Positions 7,789 to 16,570 of a stretch of DNA of 17,350 nt are shown piece after piece. The stretch covers positions 1 to 17,350 of the forward strand of contig JAEXBK010000086.1 of assembly GCA_023394035.1 (NCBI GenBank). Direction: 5' to 3'. Below the pieces are notes generated by a model. The model did no database searches. It was not told where the DNA came from and worked only from the letters and a program-made list of their open reading frames with translations. The translations under genes and the position numbers were made by a program. The DNA is from Bacillota bacterium. Its GTDB lineage: Bacteria; Bacillota; Clostridia; Peptostreptococcales; Anaerovoracaceae. Position 1 is the first letter of the stretch, and every line of letters starts with the position of its first letter.

Positions 7789-9041
7789 TGCTTACAAATG
7801 CGCCGAGAGGCACAAAGGACATATTGCCGAGGCAATCATATAAATGGAATTTTGTGGAAGGCAAATTTCGCGCTATATGCGAAAAATACGGATTTTCGGA
7901 GATAAGAACTCCTATGTTTGAGCATACGGAGCTATTTCAGCGCGGTGTCGGCGGCAGCAGTGATATCGTAAGGAAGGAAATGTACACATTTGAAGATCGC
8001 GGCAAAAGAAGCATAACGCTAAAGCCTGAAGGAACCGCACCGGTCGTAAGGTCATTCATAGAGAATAAGCTTTATGCAGAGACTCAGCCTTCAAAATACT
8101 GCTATATAACACCTTGCTTCAGATATGAGAAGCCGCAGTCAGGCAGACTGCGCGAGTTTCATCAGTTCGGAATAGAAATCTTCGGATCGAAGAGCATGAC
8201 TGCCGATGCCGAGGTGATTTCACTTGCAAGCGACTTCCTCGAAGATCTCGGAATCAAAGATCTGGAGCTTCGTATAAACAGTGTAGGATGTCCTGTCTGC
8301 AGAGCAAACTACAGAAAGATTCTTCAGGATTATTTCAGACCGCACCTGAACGAGCTTTGTTCGGATTGCAAGGAAAGATTCGAAAACAATCCTATGAGGA
8401 TAATCGACTGCAAGGTGGATTCTTGCAAGACAATAGCAAAGGCTGCGCCGAAGATGCTCGAATATCTGTGCGATGATTGCAAAGCCACCTTTGATGATGT
8501 TCGCCATAATCTTGATACGGCAGGAGTAAAATATACTGTAGACCCTACAATTGTAAGAGGGCTCGATTATTACACAAAGACAGCGTTTGAGTTTGTCACG
8601 ACGGAAATAGGCGCGCAGGGCACGGTTTGCGGCGGAGGAAGATATGACCATCTTATCGAAGAGGTCGGAGGCCCTGAAACTCCGGGAGTCGGGTTCGGAC
8701 TCGGAATAGAGCGACTTTTGATGCTTATGGAATCTCAAAATATCGAGATAGAGGATACGTCAAGACCTGCAGCACTGTTTGCCTTTATGGGCAATGCTGC
8801 AAAGGACTTCGTTATTAAAACCGTAAGGAATTTCAGAAAGCGCGGACTCCATGTTGAAATGGATCTTAACGAAAGAAATTTTAAGGGGCAGCTAAAATAT
8901 GCCGACAGAATAGGCGCAAAATATACGGTCTTGATCGGTGATAACGAACTTCAAAATCAAAAAGCCACGTTAAAGATCATGGCGGAATCAAAACAGGAAG
9001 AAGTAGATTTCAGTCTGCTATTCGACAGGCTGAGCAAATAG
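7788..9041 (+). CDS. hisS: Histidyl-tRNA synthetase
   Basis: Class II synthetase of 417 residues that charges tRNA-His. Motif 2 is in CYITPCFRYEKPQSGRLREF, part of residues 105-132. The histidine-specific motif GLDYYTKTAFEF is at 258-269, GGGRYD at 282-287, and motif 3 GFGLGIERLLML at 302-313, followed by the C-terminal anticodon-binding domain. The insertion domain has four cysteine pairs (168/171, 191/194, 208/213, 228/231), a pattern I recall from other Firmicute HisRS and probably a zinc-binding module. A strong SD, AAGGAGG (7774-7780), lies inside the 3' end of hemZ, and the ATG shares one base with the hemZ stop. There is no room for the T-box leader that often controls synthetase genes in Firmicutes. 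The hisS-aspS pairing is conserved in this phylum. Confidence 0.97.
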   Translation: MLTNAPRGTKDILPRQSYKWNFVEGKFRAICEKYGFSEIRTPMFEHTELFQRGVGGSSDIVRKEMYTFEDRGKRSITLKPEGTAPVVRSFIENKLYAETQPSKYCYITPCFRYEKPQSGRLREFHQFGIEIFGSKSMTADAEVISLASDFLEDLGIKDLELRINSVGCPVCRANYRKILQDYFRPHLNELCSDCKERFENNPMRIIDCKVDSCKTIAKAAPKMLEYLCDDCKATFDDVRHNLDTAGVKYTVDPTIVRGLDYYTKTAFEFVTTEIGAQGTVCGGGRYDHLIEEVGGPETPGVGFGLGIERLLMLMESQNIEIEDTSRPAALFAFMGNAAKDFVIKTVRNFRKRGLHVEMDLNERNFKGQLKYADRIGAKYTVLIGDNELQNQKATLKIMAESKQEEVDFSLLFDRLSK

Positions 9042-9049
9042 GAGGGTAT

Positions 9050-10831
9050 ATGTCAAATATTATTAAGAGAACTAACATGTGCGGCATGCTTTCATCGGCA
9101 AATATAGGGTCTGATGTTGCCGTAAACGGATGGGTCGCAAAGCAGAGAAGCCTCGGAAGCATAATTTTCGTCGATCTTCGCGATAAGACCGGTGTAGTTC
9201 AGATTGTCTTTGACGAAAGCATACCGAGCGATGTCTTTGATCTTGCATCAGAGCTCAAAAGCGAATTTGTAGTAGGTGTACAGGGTAAGGTGAGAGAAAG
9301 AGCCTCAAAAAATCCGGACCTTCCTACAGGCGATATTGAAATTCTTGCAAACAATCTGGTGCTTTACTCAAAATCGGAAACACCGCCTATTTATGTAAGA
9401 GATGACGATAATGTTGACGATAATCTAAGGCTGAAATACAGATATCTTGATTTAAGAAAAGCCAGAATGCAGCATATACTTAAGACTCGCCATGACATCG
9501 TAAGAACAACGCGTGATTATTTCTACGAAAACGGATTTACCGATATAGAAACACCTAATCTAATCAAGGCTACACCTGAAGGTGCAAGAGACTATCTCGT
9601 TCCGAGCAGAGTTAATCCGGGATCGTTTTATGCGCTTCCGCAGTCGCCTCAGCTGTTTAAGCAGCTTTTGATGTGCAGCGGATTTGACAGATACATTCAG
9701 ATCGCAAAATGCTTCAGAGACGAGGACTTAAGAGCTGACCGTCAGCCTGAATTTACTCAGATCGACCTTGAAATGTCTTTTGTTGATACGGATGACATAC
9801 TTGCTATGCAGGAAGGCTTCCTTAAGAAGCTCTTCAAGGATATAAAGGGCATCGATATCGAAACACCTCTTCAGAGAATGACGTATGATGAGGCGATGGA
9901 AAAATACGGTTCAGACAAGCCTGACCTCAGGTTCGGCTTTGAAATACACCGACTTAACGATACAGTAAAGGATACGGAATTCAAGGTATTTGCAGATGTG
10001 CTGTCGTCAGGCGGTGAGATCAGAGGTATCTGCATAGATGACGCTTCAGACAAAATAAGCAGAAAAGACATAGATAAGCTCACTGAAAATGCAAAGCATT
10101 ACGGAGCCAAGGGTCTCGTATGGATCAGAGTCGAAAATGAAGAAATCAAATCTTCCGTCAGTAAATTCTTTAATCAGGATCAGCTTAAGGAAATTGCTGC
10201 CGAGTTTGGAGCAAAGCCTAATGATCTTATTTTGATCGCTTCCGATCGCAGGAAGATCGTGCTGGATACTTTAGGCTTCTTAAGACGCCATATCGCAGGC
10301 ATACTTGGACTTCTGCATGACGATGAATACAAGCTTCTTTGGGTAGTTGATTTCCCTATGTTTGAAAAGGATGAGGAAACAGGAGCACTTAAGGCTATGC
10401 ATCATCCGTTCACACATCCTAAGGATACAGATATTCCTATGCTTGATACTGATCCTGAAAAGGTAAAGGCAGATGCGTATGATATAGTAATAAACGGCTA
10501 CGAAGCAGGCGGCGGAAGCCTGAGAATCCATGAGAAGGATCTCCAGCGCAAAATGTTTGAAATTCTCGGTCTGACAGAAGAAGAGTGCCAGCAAAAGTTC
10601 GGATTCCTTCTCGATGCCTTCAAATACGGCGCACCACCTCACGGCGGTATAGCTTACGGTGTAGACAGATTAGTAATGCTTCTTACGGAAGAGCTTGACA
10701 TAAGAAATGTAATCGCATTCCCTAAGAATCAAAAGGCACAGTGTCTGCTAAGCGGTGCACCGGCGAAGGTATCCGAGGCACAGCTTGACGAACTGTATAT
10801 AGAAGTAGCTGATACAAAGCAAAATGAGTAA
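9050..10831 (+). CDS. aspS: Aspartyl-tRNA synthetase, bacterial type
   Basis: Class II synthetase of 593 residues, normal for the bacterial type. An N-terminal OB-fold anticodon-binding domain occupies about 1-105, followed by the catalytic core with YLDLR (132-136), ATPEGARDYLVPSR (174-187), PQSPQLFKQLL (197-207) and motif 2, CFRDEDLRADRQPEFTQID (221-239). The GAD insertion domain lies at about 285-420, and motif 3 is GAPPHGGIAYGVDRLVMLL near the C-terminus. In the anticodon domain, Leu35 (GWVAKQRSLGS) matches the leucine of discriminating enzymes such as that of E. coli rather than the histidine reported in the non-discriminating Pseudomonas enzyme. It therefore probably charges only tRNA-Asp; this is inference from one position. 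An SD, GGAGGG, overlaps the hisS stop eight bases upstream. The 3' end overlaps nadD by eight bases. Confidence 0.97.
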   Translation: MSNIIKRTNMCGMLSSANIGSDVAVNGWVAKQRSLGSIIFVDLRDKTGVVQIVFDESIPSDVFDLASELKSEFVVGVQGKVRERASKNPDLPTGDIEILANNLVLYSKSETPPIYVRDDDNVDDNLRLKYRYLDLRKARMQHILKTRHDIVRTTRDYFYENGFTDIETPNLIKATPEGARDYLVPSRVNPGSFYALPQSPQLFKQLLMCSGFDRYIQIAKCFRDEDLRADRQPEFTQIDLEMSFVDTDDILAMQEGFLKKLFKDIKGIDIETPLQRMTYDEAMEKYGSDKPDLRFGFEIHRLNDTVKDTEFKVFADVLSSGGEIRGICIDDASDKISRKDIDKLTENAKHYGAKGLVWIRVENEEIKSSVSKFFNQDQLKEIAAEFGAKPNDLILIASDRRKIVLDTLGFLRRHIAGILGLLHDDEYKLLWVVDFPMFEKDEETGALKAMHHPFTHPKDTDIPMLDTDPEKVKADAYDIVINGYEAGGGSLRIHEKDLQRKMFEILGLTEEECQQKFGFLLDAFKYGAPPHGGIAYGVDRLVMLLTEELDIRNVIAFPKNQKAQCLLSGAPAKVSEAQLDELYIEVADTKQNE

Positions 10832-11426
10832 AATCGGAATACTCGGCGGCACATTTGACCCTGTTCATCTCGGTCATACGGAGCTTGCCGCCTCGGCAGC
10901 TGCGGAACTTGAGCTTGATAAGATTTATCTTATGCCGGCAAATACACAGCCGTTTAAGATCGGGAGAAGGACAGCTTCTCCCGAAGACAGGCTTGAAATG
11001 CTTAAGCTTGCAGCGTCCGATTATCCAAATATGGAAGTTCTGGATTACGAACTCAAAAAAGAGGGTATCTCTTATACATATGAGACAATATCCGAACTCA
11101 GATCTATATATGAGGGAGACGAGTTTTGTTTCATAGTTGGAAGCGATTCTTTACTTAAGATAGATTCATGGTATAAGGGCGATGAACTGCTTAGGATTTG
11201 CAGCCTTGCTGTTGGTCTCAGAGATAATTCGATTCGCAGCACCATAAAAGAAAAAGCAACATATCTATCAGAAAAATTCGGAGCGGATATAACGCTTATC
11301 GACAAGCTTATAATTCCTGTCAGCTCTACCGATATAAGAGAGAGAATTGAGAACGGAATGTCAGTTTCCGGTCTGATATCACCCGAAGTGGAAGATTATA
11401 TTTATGAAAAAAGATTGTATCTGTGA
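10824..11426 (+). CDS. nadD: Nicotinate-nucleotide adenylyltransferase
   Basis: A 200-residue nucleotidyltransferase that converts nicotinate mononucleotide and ATP to deamido-NAD, an essential step of NAD synthesis. The ATP-binding motif GGTFDPVHLGH (8-18) is at the N-terminus. GSDSL (106-110) corresponds to the family GADSL motif, and the second ATP site is SSTDIRERI (167-175). The start lies eight bases inside aspS, with no clear SD, so translation is probably coupled to aspS. The gene is followed by yqeK with a 23-base overlap. In Firmicutes nadD-yqeK-rsfS normally travel together, which supports the call. Length and motifs are normal. Confidence 0.95.
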   Translation: MSKIGILGGTFDPVHLGHTELAASAAAELELDKIYLMPANTQPFKIGRRTASPEDRLEMLKLAASDYPNMEVLDYELKKEGISYTYETISELRSIYEGDEFCFIVGSDSLLKIDSWYKGDELLRICSLAVGLRDNSIRSTIKEKATYLSEKFGADITLIDKLIIPVSSTDIRERIENGMSVSGLISPEVEDYIYEKRLYL

Positions 11427-11979
11427 ATTTGCAGATAAAAATCTGTCTGAAAAGCGAAAAATACATACGGAAGGCGTAAGAAAAACAGCCGCCATACTCG
11501 CTGAGCGATTCGGAGCAGATCCGGAAAAGGCCGATATAGCGGCGCTTTGTCACGATATATATAGAGGTAAGACTGTTGACGAAATCAATAATTACGTCAA
11601 CAACATCGGACTTGACAAAAAATATATCAACAATCCAAATCTCGCACACGGCAAGATTGCGGCATATATTATGGAGAATGAACTTGGAATCTGTGATGAG
11701 GATATTCTCAATGCAGTCAAGTATCATACGACAGGACGCGCACATATGTCTATGCTCGAAAAAATAATATTTGTGGCTGATGCTATAGAACCCGGAAGAG
11801 CTTATCCGGGAGTAGAAGAAATCCGAAAAGCGGCCACTTACGATATAGACTTGGCTATGCTTATTTCGCTTAACGGAACGATAGAATTTCTAAAAGCAAA
11901 TAAAGCTCCGCTGATAGACAGAGATACCGTTGAAGCGCGTGATCAACTGGAAAAGGAAAGAGGTATAAATGAACAGTAA
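11404..11979 (+). CDS. yqeK: YqeK, HD-domain Ap4A hydrolase family
   Basis: HD-superfamily phosphohydrolase of 191 residues. Metal ligands typical of YqeK are visible: His21 in KIHTEGV, His50-Asp51 in ALCHDIYRG, His82 in AHG, His108 in KYHTTGR and Asp126 in FVADAIEPGR. Characterised YqeK proteins symmetrically cleave diadenosine tetraphosphate (Ap4A) to two ADP. Ap4A is a by-product of aminoacyl-tRNA synthetases under stress, so its place between aspS and leuS is suggestive. A modest SD, GGAAG (11390-11394), precedes the ATG by nine bases. The gene overlaps nadD by 23 bases and rsfS by 11, so expression is probably coupled. Family is sure; the specific activity is transferred from homologues. 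Confidence 0.92.
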   Translation: MKKDCICEFADKNLSEKRKIHTEGVRKTAAILAERFGADPEKADIAALCHDIYRGKTVDEINNYVNNIGLDKKYINNPNLAHGKIAAYIMENELGICDEDILNAVKYHTTGRAHMSMLEKIIFVADAIEPGRAYPGVEEIRKAATYDIDLAMLISLNGTIEFLKANKAPLIDRDTVEARDQLEKERGINEQ

Positions 11980-12313
11980 AGAAATGGCAATGCTCGCAGC
12001 AAAAGTGCTGAACTCAAAAAAAGGTGAAGATATAAAGATAATAGACGTATCATCAAAATCTTCTTTTACCGATTTTCTTATCCTTGCAAGCGGCGGCTCA
12101 GACCGTCAGGTAAATGCACTTTCCGACGAAATTGAAGATGCCTTTGCCGAGCAGGGGATGAGTGTATCGGGCATCGAAGGAAAAAACGGTTCCGGATGGA
12201 TCCTCATCGACTTAGGAGATATAGTCGTAAATGTGTTTACGAGAGATATGAGATCAAAATACAGCATAGAAAAGGTTTGGGGAGACTGCGCCTTTATAGA
12301 ACCGGAGGAATAA
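11969..12313 (+). CDS. rsfS: RsfS, ribosomal silencing factor (YbeB/YqeL/Iojap family)
   Basis: A small 114-residue protein of the RsfS/Iojap family. It binds uL14 on the 50S subunit and blocks joining to 30S when nutrients run out. Conserved stretches are DVSSKSSFTDFLILASGGSDRQVNALSDEIED and GWILIDLGDIVVNVFTRDMRSKYSIEKVWGD, which together cover nearly the whole protein. The SD AAGAGG (11958-11963) lies five bases before the ATG, inside yqeK. The stop is one base before leuS. Some Firmicutes carry a LytR-type gene between yqeK and rsfS; there is none here. Placement with rel and tRNA synthetase genes fits a role in throttling translation during starvation. Confidence 0.95.
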   Translation: MNSKEMAMLAAKVLNSKKGEDIKIIDVSSKSSFTDFLILASGGSDRQVNALSDEIEDAFAEQGMSVSGIEGKNGSGWILIDLGDIVVNVFTRDMRSKYSIEKVWGDCAFIEPEE

Positions 12314-12314
12314 A

Positions 12315-14789
12315 ATGCAGGCTAAGTATGATTTTAAGAAAATAGAAAAGAAATGGCAGGAATACTGGCAGAAGAACGATTCATTCAGGTCTATAGAGGA
12401 TGATTCAAAAGAAAAATACTATATACTCGAGATGTTCCCTTATCCTTCAGGAAAGCTTCACATGGGTCATGTTCGCAATTATTCCATAGGAGATGTCGTA
12501 GCGCGAACAAAAAAGCTTCAGGGCTATAATATCCTTCATCCGATAGGATTCGACTCATTTGGACTTCCCGCTGAGAATGCCGCTATAAAGCACGGAGCAC
12601 AGCCGAGCAAATGGACCTACGACAACATACACGAAATGGAAGACCAGCTTAAGATGCTCGGTCTCTCGTATGATTGGGATCGTGAAGTCAGAACATGTAG
12701 TGAAGATTACTACAAATGGACACAGTGGATATTCATCCAATTTTATAGAAAAGGCCTCGCATACAAAAAAGAGAATCCGGTAAACTGGTGCCCAAGCTGT
12801 CAGACCGTGCTTGCAAACGAGCAGGTTGTCGACGGAGCCTGCGAGAGATGTAAGACGCCTGTAAGTAAGAAGAACCTTTCCCAGTGGTATCTTCGTATTA
12901 CTGACTATGCCGAAAGACTTCTCTCCAATCTTGACGTGCTCAAGGGCTGGCCTGAAAAGGTCAGGCTTATGCAGAAAAACTGGATAGGAAAGTCGGTAGG
13001 AGCGGAAATACAGTTTCATATTGACGGAACGGATAAGGATCTTACGGTCTTTACAACGAGGGCTGATACTATATTCGGCGTGACATATATGGTTCTTGCT
13101 CCGGAACATCCATATGTAAATGAGCTTGTTAAGGGCAGCGAATATGAAGAAGCTGTGCTTGAATATCAGGAAAAAGTCCGTCATATGAATGATATAGAGA
13201 GGACTTCAACCGTAAACGAAAAGACAGGAGTATTCATCGGGAAATATGCCGTGAACCCGGCAAACGGCAAGCTTGTTCCTATATATATATCGGATTATGT
13301 TTTGATGGGATACGGTACTGGTGCTATCATGGCAGTTCCTGCACATGATCAGAGAGACTTTGAATTTGCACGTAAATTCGGTCTTGATATAATCCCTGTA
13401 GTAAAGAGCGATTCGCCTGATGTTGATATAAACGACCTCAAGGCTGCCTTTGATGCAGAAGGAACGATGATCAATTCAGAACACTTGAACGGTCTGATCA
13501 ACAAAGCTGCAATAAAGGCCGAAATAGAATGGCTCGAAGAAAACAAAATCGGAAAAGCAACTGTTAATTACAGACTTCGCGACTGGCTGATATCACGCCA
13601 GAGATATTGGGGATGTCCTATACCTATGATTCACTGCGAATCGTGCGGATGGGTTCCGGAAAAAGAAGAAAATCTCCCTGTAAGACTTCCTGAAGACGTT
13701 AAATTTACGGGAGTCGGGGAATCTCCTATTGCTTCCTCCAAAACCTTTGCGGAATGTGTTTGCCCTGTATGCGGCAGACCTGCAAGGAGGGAAGTAGACA
13801 CTATGGATACATTCCTCGATTCATCATGGTATTTCCTCAGATATTGCGATCCGAAAAATGAGGATCTGCCATTCAGCAAAGAAAAAACGGACTACTGGAT
13901 GAACGTCGATCAGTATATCGGCGGAGTTGAGCATGCAATACTCCATCTAATGTATGCGAGATTTTTCCAGATGTTCCTTCATGATATAGGACTTGTAACG
14001 AAGGAGGAGCCGTTTGAAAACCTTCTCACTCAGGGCATGGTAAACAAAGATGGAAAGAAAATGAGCAAGTCGGTAGGCAATATCGTAAGCCCTGAAGAAA
14101 TAATAGCAAAGTACGGCGCCGATACCGCAAGGCTCTTTACACTTTTTGCCGCTCCACCGGAAAAGGAACTTGACTGGTCCGATGCCGGTGTAGAAGGCAG
14201 CTTTAGATTTTTAGGACGTGTGTATCGTCTTATATATGAATTTACAACAAAATATCCGGGAGACTGCTCTTCTGAATTCAAAGCGGAATCAGAAGCAGAC
14301 AGATCACTCAATTACGCACTTAACGCTGCAATCAAAAAGGTTACGGAAGATGCGGGAGGAAAGTTCAGCTTCAACACTGCAATAAGCTCGATAATGGAGC
14401 TTGTAAATGAGCTGTACAAGTATAAAGAAGGAGAAAAGGTAAATGTACCTCTCCTTAAGCATGCCATAGAATGTCTTGTTATTGTACTTTCTCCTTTTGC
14501 GCCTCATATCTCAGAGGAGATGTGGGAAATTCTTAACCATGAAGGCTCGCTGTCGGAAGTTTCATGGCCGTCATATGACGAAAATGCCCTTGTTCTTGAT
14601 ACTGTGGAAATAGTAGTTCAGATCAACGGCAAGGTGAAAACGAAGATGAATGTCAAAAACGGACTTTCGAGAGAAGAATTCTCCGAATATGCCATGAATA
14701 GCGAAGCAATAAAGGAGCTTACAGCAGGTAAAGATGTCGTAAAGGTGATCGCCGTTCCCGGAAGACTGCTTAACATAGTTGTTAAGTAA
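12315..14789 (+). CDS. leuS: Leucyl-tRNA synthetase
   Basis: Class I synthetase of 824 residues, normal for bacteria. The HIGH motif appears as HMGH at 49-52 (FPYPSGKLHMGHVRNYSIGD) and KMSKS at 582-586 (KKMSKSVGNIVSPEE). A zinc-binding insertion is CPSCQTVLANEQ...CERCK. The CP1 editing domain that removes mischarged amino acids is intact, with FTTRADTIFGVTYMVLAPEHP and the conserved Asp region MAVPAHDQRDFEFA. CPxCGRPARREVDTMDTFLDSSWY, the anticodon-binding domain and a C-terminal domain ending in VVKVIAVPGRLLNIVVK complete the protein. The SD GGAGG (12304-12308) lies six bases before the ATG, within the end of rsfS. There is no T-box leader. The rsfS-leuS pairing is seen in other clostridia. 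Confidence 0.97.
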   Translation: MQAKYDFKKIEKKWQEYWQKNDSFRSIEDDSKEKYYILEMFPYPSGKLHMGHVRNYSIGDVVARTKKLQGYNILHPIGFDSFGLPAENAAIKHGAQPSKWTYDNIHEMEDQLKMLGLSYDWDREVRTCSEDYYKWTQWIFIQFYRKGLAYKKENPVNWCPSCQTVLANEQVVDGACERCKTPVSKKNLSQWYLRITDYAERLLSNLDVLKGWPEKVRLMQKNWIGKSVGAEIQFHIDGTDKDLTVFTTRADTIFGVTYMVLAPEHPYVNELVKGSEYEEAVLEYQEKVRHMNDIERTSTVNEKTGVFIGKYAVNPANGKLVPIYISDYVLMGYGTGAIMAVPAHDQRDFEFARKFGLDIIPVVKSDSPDVDINDLKAAFDAEGTMINSEHLNGLINKAAIKAEIEWLEENKIGKATVNYRLRDWLISRQRYWGCPIPMIHCESCGWVPEKEENLPVRLPEDVKFTGVGESPIASSKTFAECVCPVCGRPARREVDTMDTFLDSSWYFLRYCDPKNEDLPFSKEKTDYWMNVDQYIGGVEHAILHLMYARFFQMFLHDIGLVTKEEPFENLLTQGMVNKDGKKMSKSVGNIVSPEEIIAKYGADTARLFTLFAAPPEKELDWSDAGVEGSFRFLGRVYRLIYEFTTKYPGDCSSEFKAESEADRSLNYALNAAIKKVTEDAGGKFSFNTAISSIMELVNELYKYKEGEKVNVPLLKHAIECLVIVLSPFAPHISEEMWEILNHEGSLSEVSWPSYDENALVLDTVEIVVQINGKVKTKMNVKNGLSREEFSEYAMNSEAIKELTAGKDVVKVIAVPGRLLNIVVK

Positions 14790-14800
14790 CAGGAGGGGAA

Positions 14801-16564
14801 ATGAAAGAAAACAATACGAGTATCAAAATCGAAGGTCTTGTACCTAAAAAAAGACCGGCATCAAAACCAGCTTCAAGGAAGACGGGATTAAATAAGCCGG
14901 CAAAAGCAGCAGCGCCTGCACTCCATATAATCCCGCTGGGCGGCTTAAACGAAATAGGAAAGAATATAACCGTCTTTGAATACAACAACAAGATTCTTGT
15001 AGTTGACTGCGGTATGTCGTTTCCGGAAGATGACATGTACGGAATTGACGTTGTAATTCCCGATTTCACATATCTTATCGAAAATGCCAATAAGATTGCC
15101 GGAATAGTAATTACGCACGGTCACGAAGACCATATCGGCGCAATACCTTATCTTCTTAAAAAGATAAGTGCTCCTATATACGGCACGAGGCTTACACTCG
15201 GTCTTATAGGAAATAAGCTCAAAGAGCACGGAATTACCGCAAACCTTAACAATATCAAAGCAGGCGACAAGATAAACATCGGACCGTTTAAGGTTGAAAC
15301 ATTAAGAGCGACACACTCCGTTGCCGATTCAATTAGCCTTTTCATAACGACTCCGGCTGCAAGCGTGTTCCATACGGGCGACTTCAAAATCGACTATACG
15401 CCGATAGACGGAGACCCTATGGATCTCGCAAAGTTCGCGGAGATAGGCAAAAATGGCGTTGACATCATGCTTGCGGACAGCACAAACGTTCTTCGTGCCG
15501 GCTTTACAAAATCCGAAAAATACGTAGGCGAAGCTCTCGAAAAAATCTTTGCAAAGGCTAAAGGAAGAATAATTATCGCAACATTCTCTTCAAATGTCCA
15601 CAGAGTGCAGAAGATAATAGAGCTCACCAAAAAATACGGCAGAAAGTTTTCACTTTCGGGTCGAAGCATGGAAAATGTCGTTACTCTGGCTCAGGAGCTC
15701 GGGTATCTCAAGATACCTGCAAATACATATGTTGAGCTTGCAAAATCCAATATGTTCCCTGACGACAAGATGGTGATCATAACGACAGGAAGCCAGGGCG
15801 AGCCTATGTCTGCTCTTACAAGAATGGCAAACAACGAGCACAGAAACATAAAGCTTAAGCAGGGAGACATGGTAATATTGTCATCTACACCTGTACCGGG
15901 TAACGAAAAAAGCGTTTTCAATGTCGTAAACAGGCTTTACGACAAGGGTGTAGAAGTTATTTACAACGATATTGCCGATATACACGTTTCGGGTCACGCA
16001 TGTCAGGAAGAGCTTAAGTTGATGCATTCGCTTATCAAGCCGAAGTTCTTTATGCCTGTGCACGGCGAATCAAGACATCTTGCTGAGCACGGAAAGCTTG
16101 CCGAATCGCTCGGTATGAATCGCAAAAAGATATTCATACTTGCAAACGGCGATAAGCTCACGGTAACAAAAAAATCTGCAGCAAAGACAGAAAACGTTGT
16201 AAGTGCCGAAGACATCTTAGTTGACGGGCTTGGAATCGGTGATGTAGGAAATGTAGTCCTGAAAGACAGGAAGCTGCTTTCGGAATCAGGGCTTATAATT
16301 GTTGCGGCAACCGTAGACAGACGCTCAAGACAGCTTATTTCAGGTCCTGAAATCGTTTCAAGAGGCTTCGTATATGTAAAGGAAAACGAAGACCTCATAA
16401 ATGATGCCAAGCGCGTTGCCTTTGATGCAATTACATCAAGACTCAACTCCGGAAGTGCGGATTGGAACGACCTGAAAAGCTCCGTCAGGGATGACCTCAG
16501 GAAATACATATACAAAATGACTCAGAGGAATCCTATAATACTTACCATATTTATGGATGTGTAA
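14801..16564 (+). CDS. rnj: Ribonuclease J
   Basis: Metallo-beta-lactamase/beta-CASP ribonuclease of 587 residues that matures and degrades RNA (endonuclease and 5'-3' exonuclease in known members). The core starts at about residue 41 with LHIIPLGGLNEIGKN. Metal ligands include HGHEDH at 106-111, His172, and Asp194 in HTGDFK. ADSTNVLR (225-232), TGSQGEPMSAL and HVSGHA are RNase J hallmarks, and a C-terminal domain follows. The first 40 residues are a lysine-, alanine- and proline-rich, probably disordered tail not present in Bacillus RNase J1. The start is supported by a strong SD (AGGAGGGG, 14791-14798) just before the ATG. Whether it corresponds to J1 or J2 cannot be told from one copy. Last gene of the long operon; no terminator follows before the efp promoter. 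Confidence 0.95.
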   Translation: MKENNTSIKIEGLVPKKRPASKPASRKTGLNKPAKAAAPALHIIPLGGLNEIGKNITVFEYNNKILVVDCGMSFPEDDMYGIDVVIPDFTYLIENANKIAGIVITHGHEDHIGAIPYLLKKISAPIYGTRLTLGLIGNKLKEHGITANLNNIKAGDKINIGPFKVETLRATHSVADSISLFITTPAASVFHTGDFKIDYTPIDGDPMDLAKFAEIGKNGVDIMLADSTNVLRAGFTKSEKYVGEALEKIFAKAKGRIIIATFSSNVHRVQKIIELTKKYGRKFSLSGRSMENVVTLAQELGYLKIPANTYVELAKSNMFPDDKMVIITTGSQGEPMSALTRMANNEHRNIKLKQGDMVILSSTPVPGNEKSVFNVVNRLYDKGVEVIYNDIADIHVSGHACQEELKLMHSLIKPKFFMPVHGESRHLAEHGKLAESLGMNRKKIFILANGDKLTVTKKSAAKTENVVSAEDILVDGLGIGDVGNVVLKDRKLLSESGLIIVAATVDRRSRQLISGPEIVSRGFVYVKENEDLINDAKRVAFDAITSRLNSGSADWNDLKSSVRDDLRKYIYKMTQRNPIILTIFMDV

Positions 16565-16570
16565 ATTTTA

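Noticed and set aside
8220..8738. 172-codon minus-strand frame inside hisS
   Set aside because: It is fully antisense to the HisRS insertion domain and motif 3 and has no supporting signals.
12555..13184. 209-codon open frame on the minus strand inside leuS
   Set aside because: It is antisense to the conserved LeuRS catalytic and editing regions, with no promoter, SD or familiar motif; the composition is that of a reversed coding frame.
16003..16515. 170-codon minus-strand frame inside rnj
   Set aside because: It is antisense to the conserved RNase J C-terminal part; Ser/Leu-rich low-information translation typical of a shadow frame.
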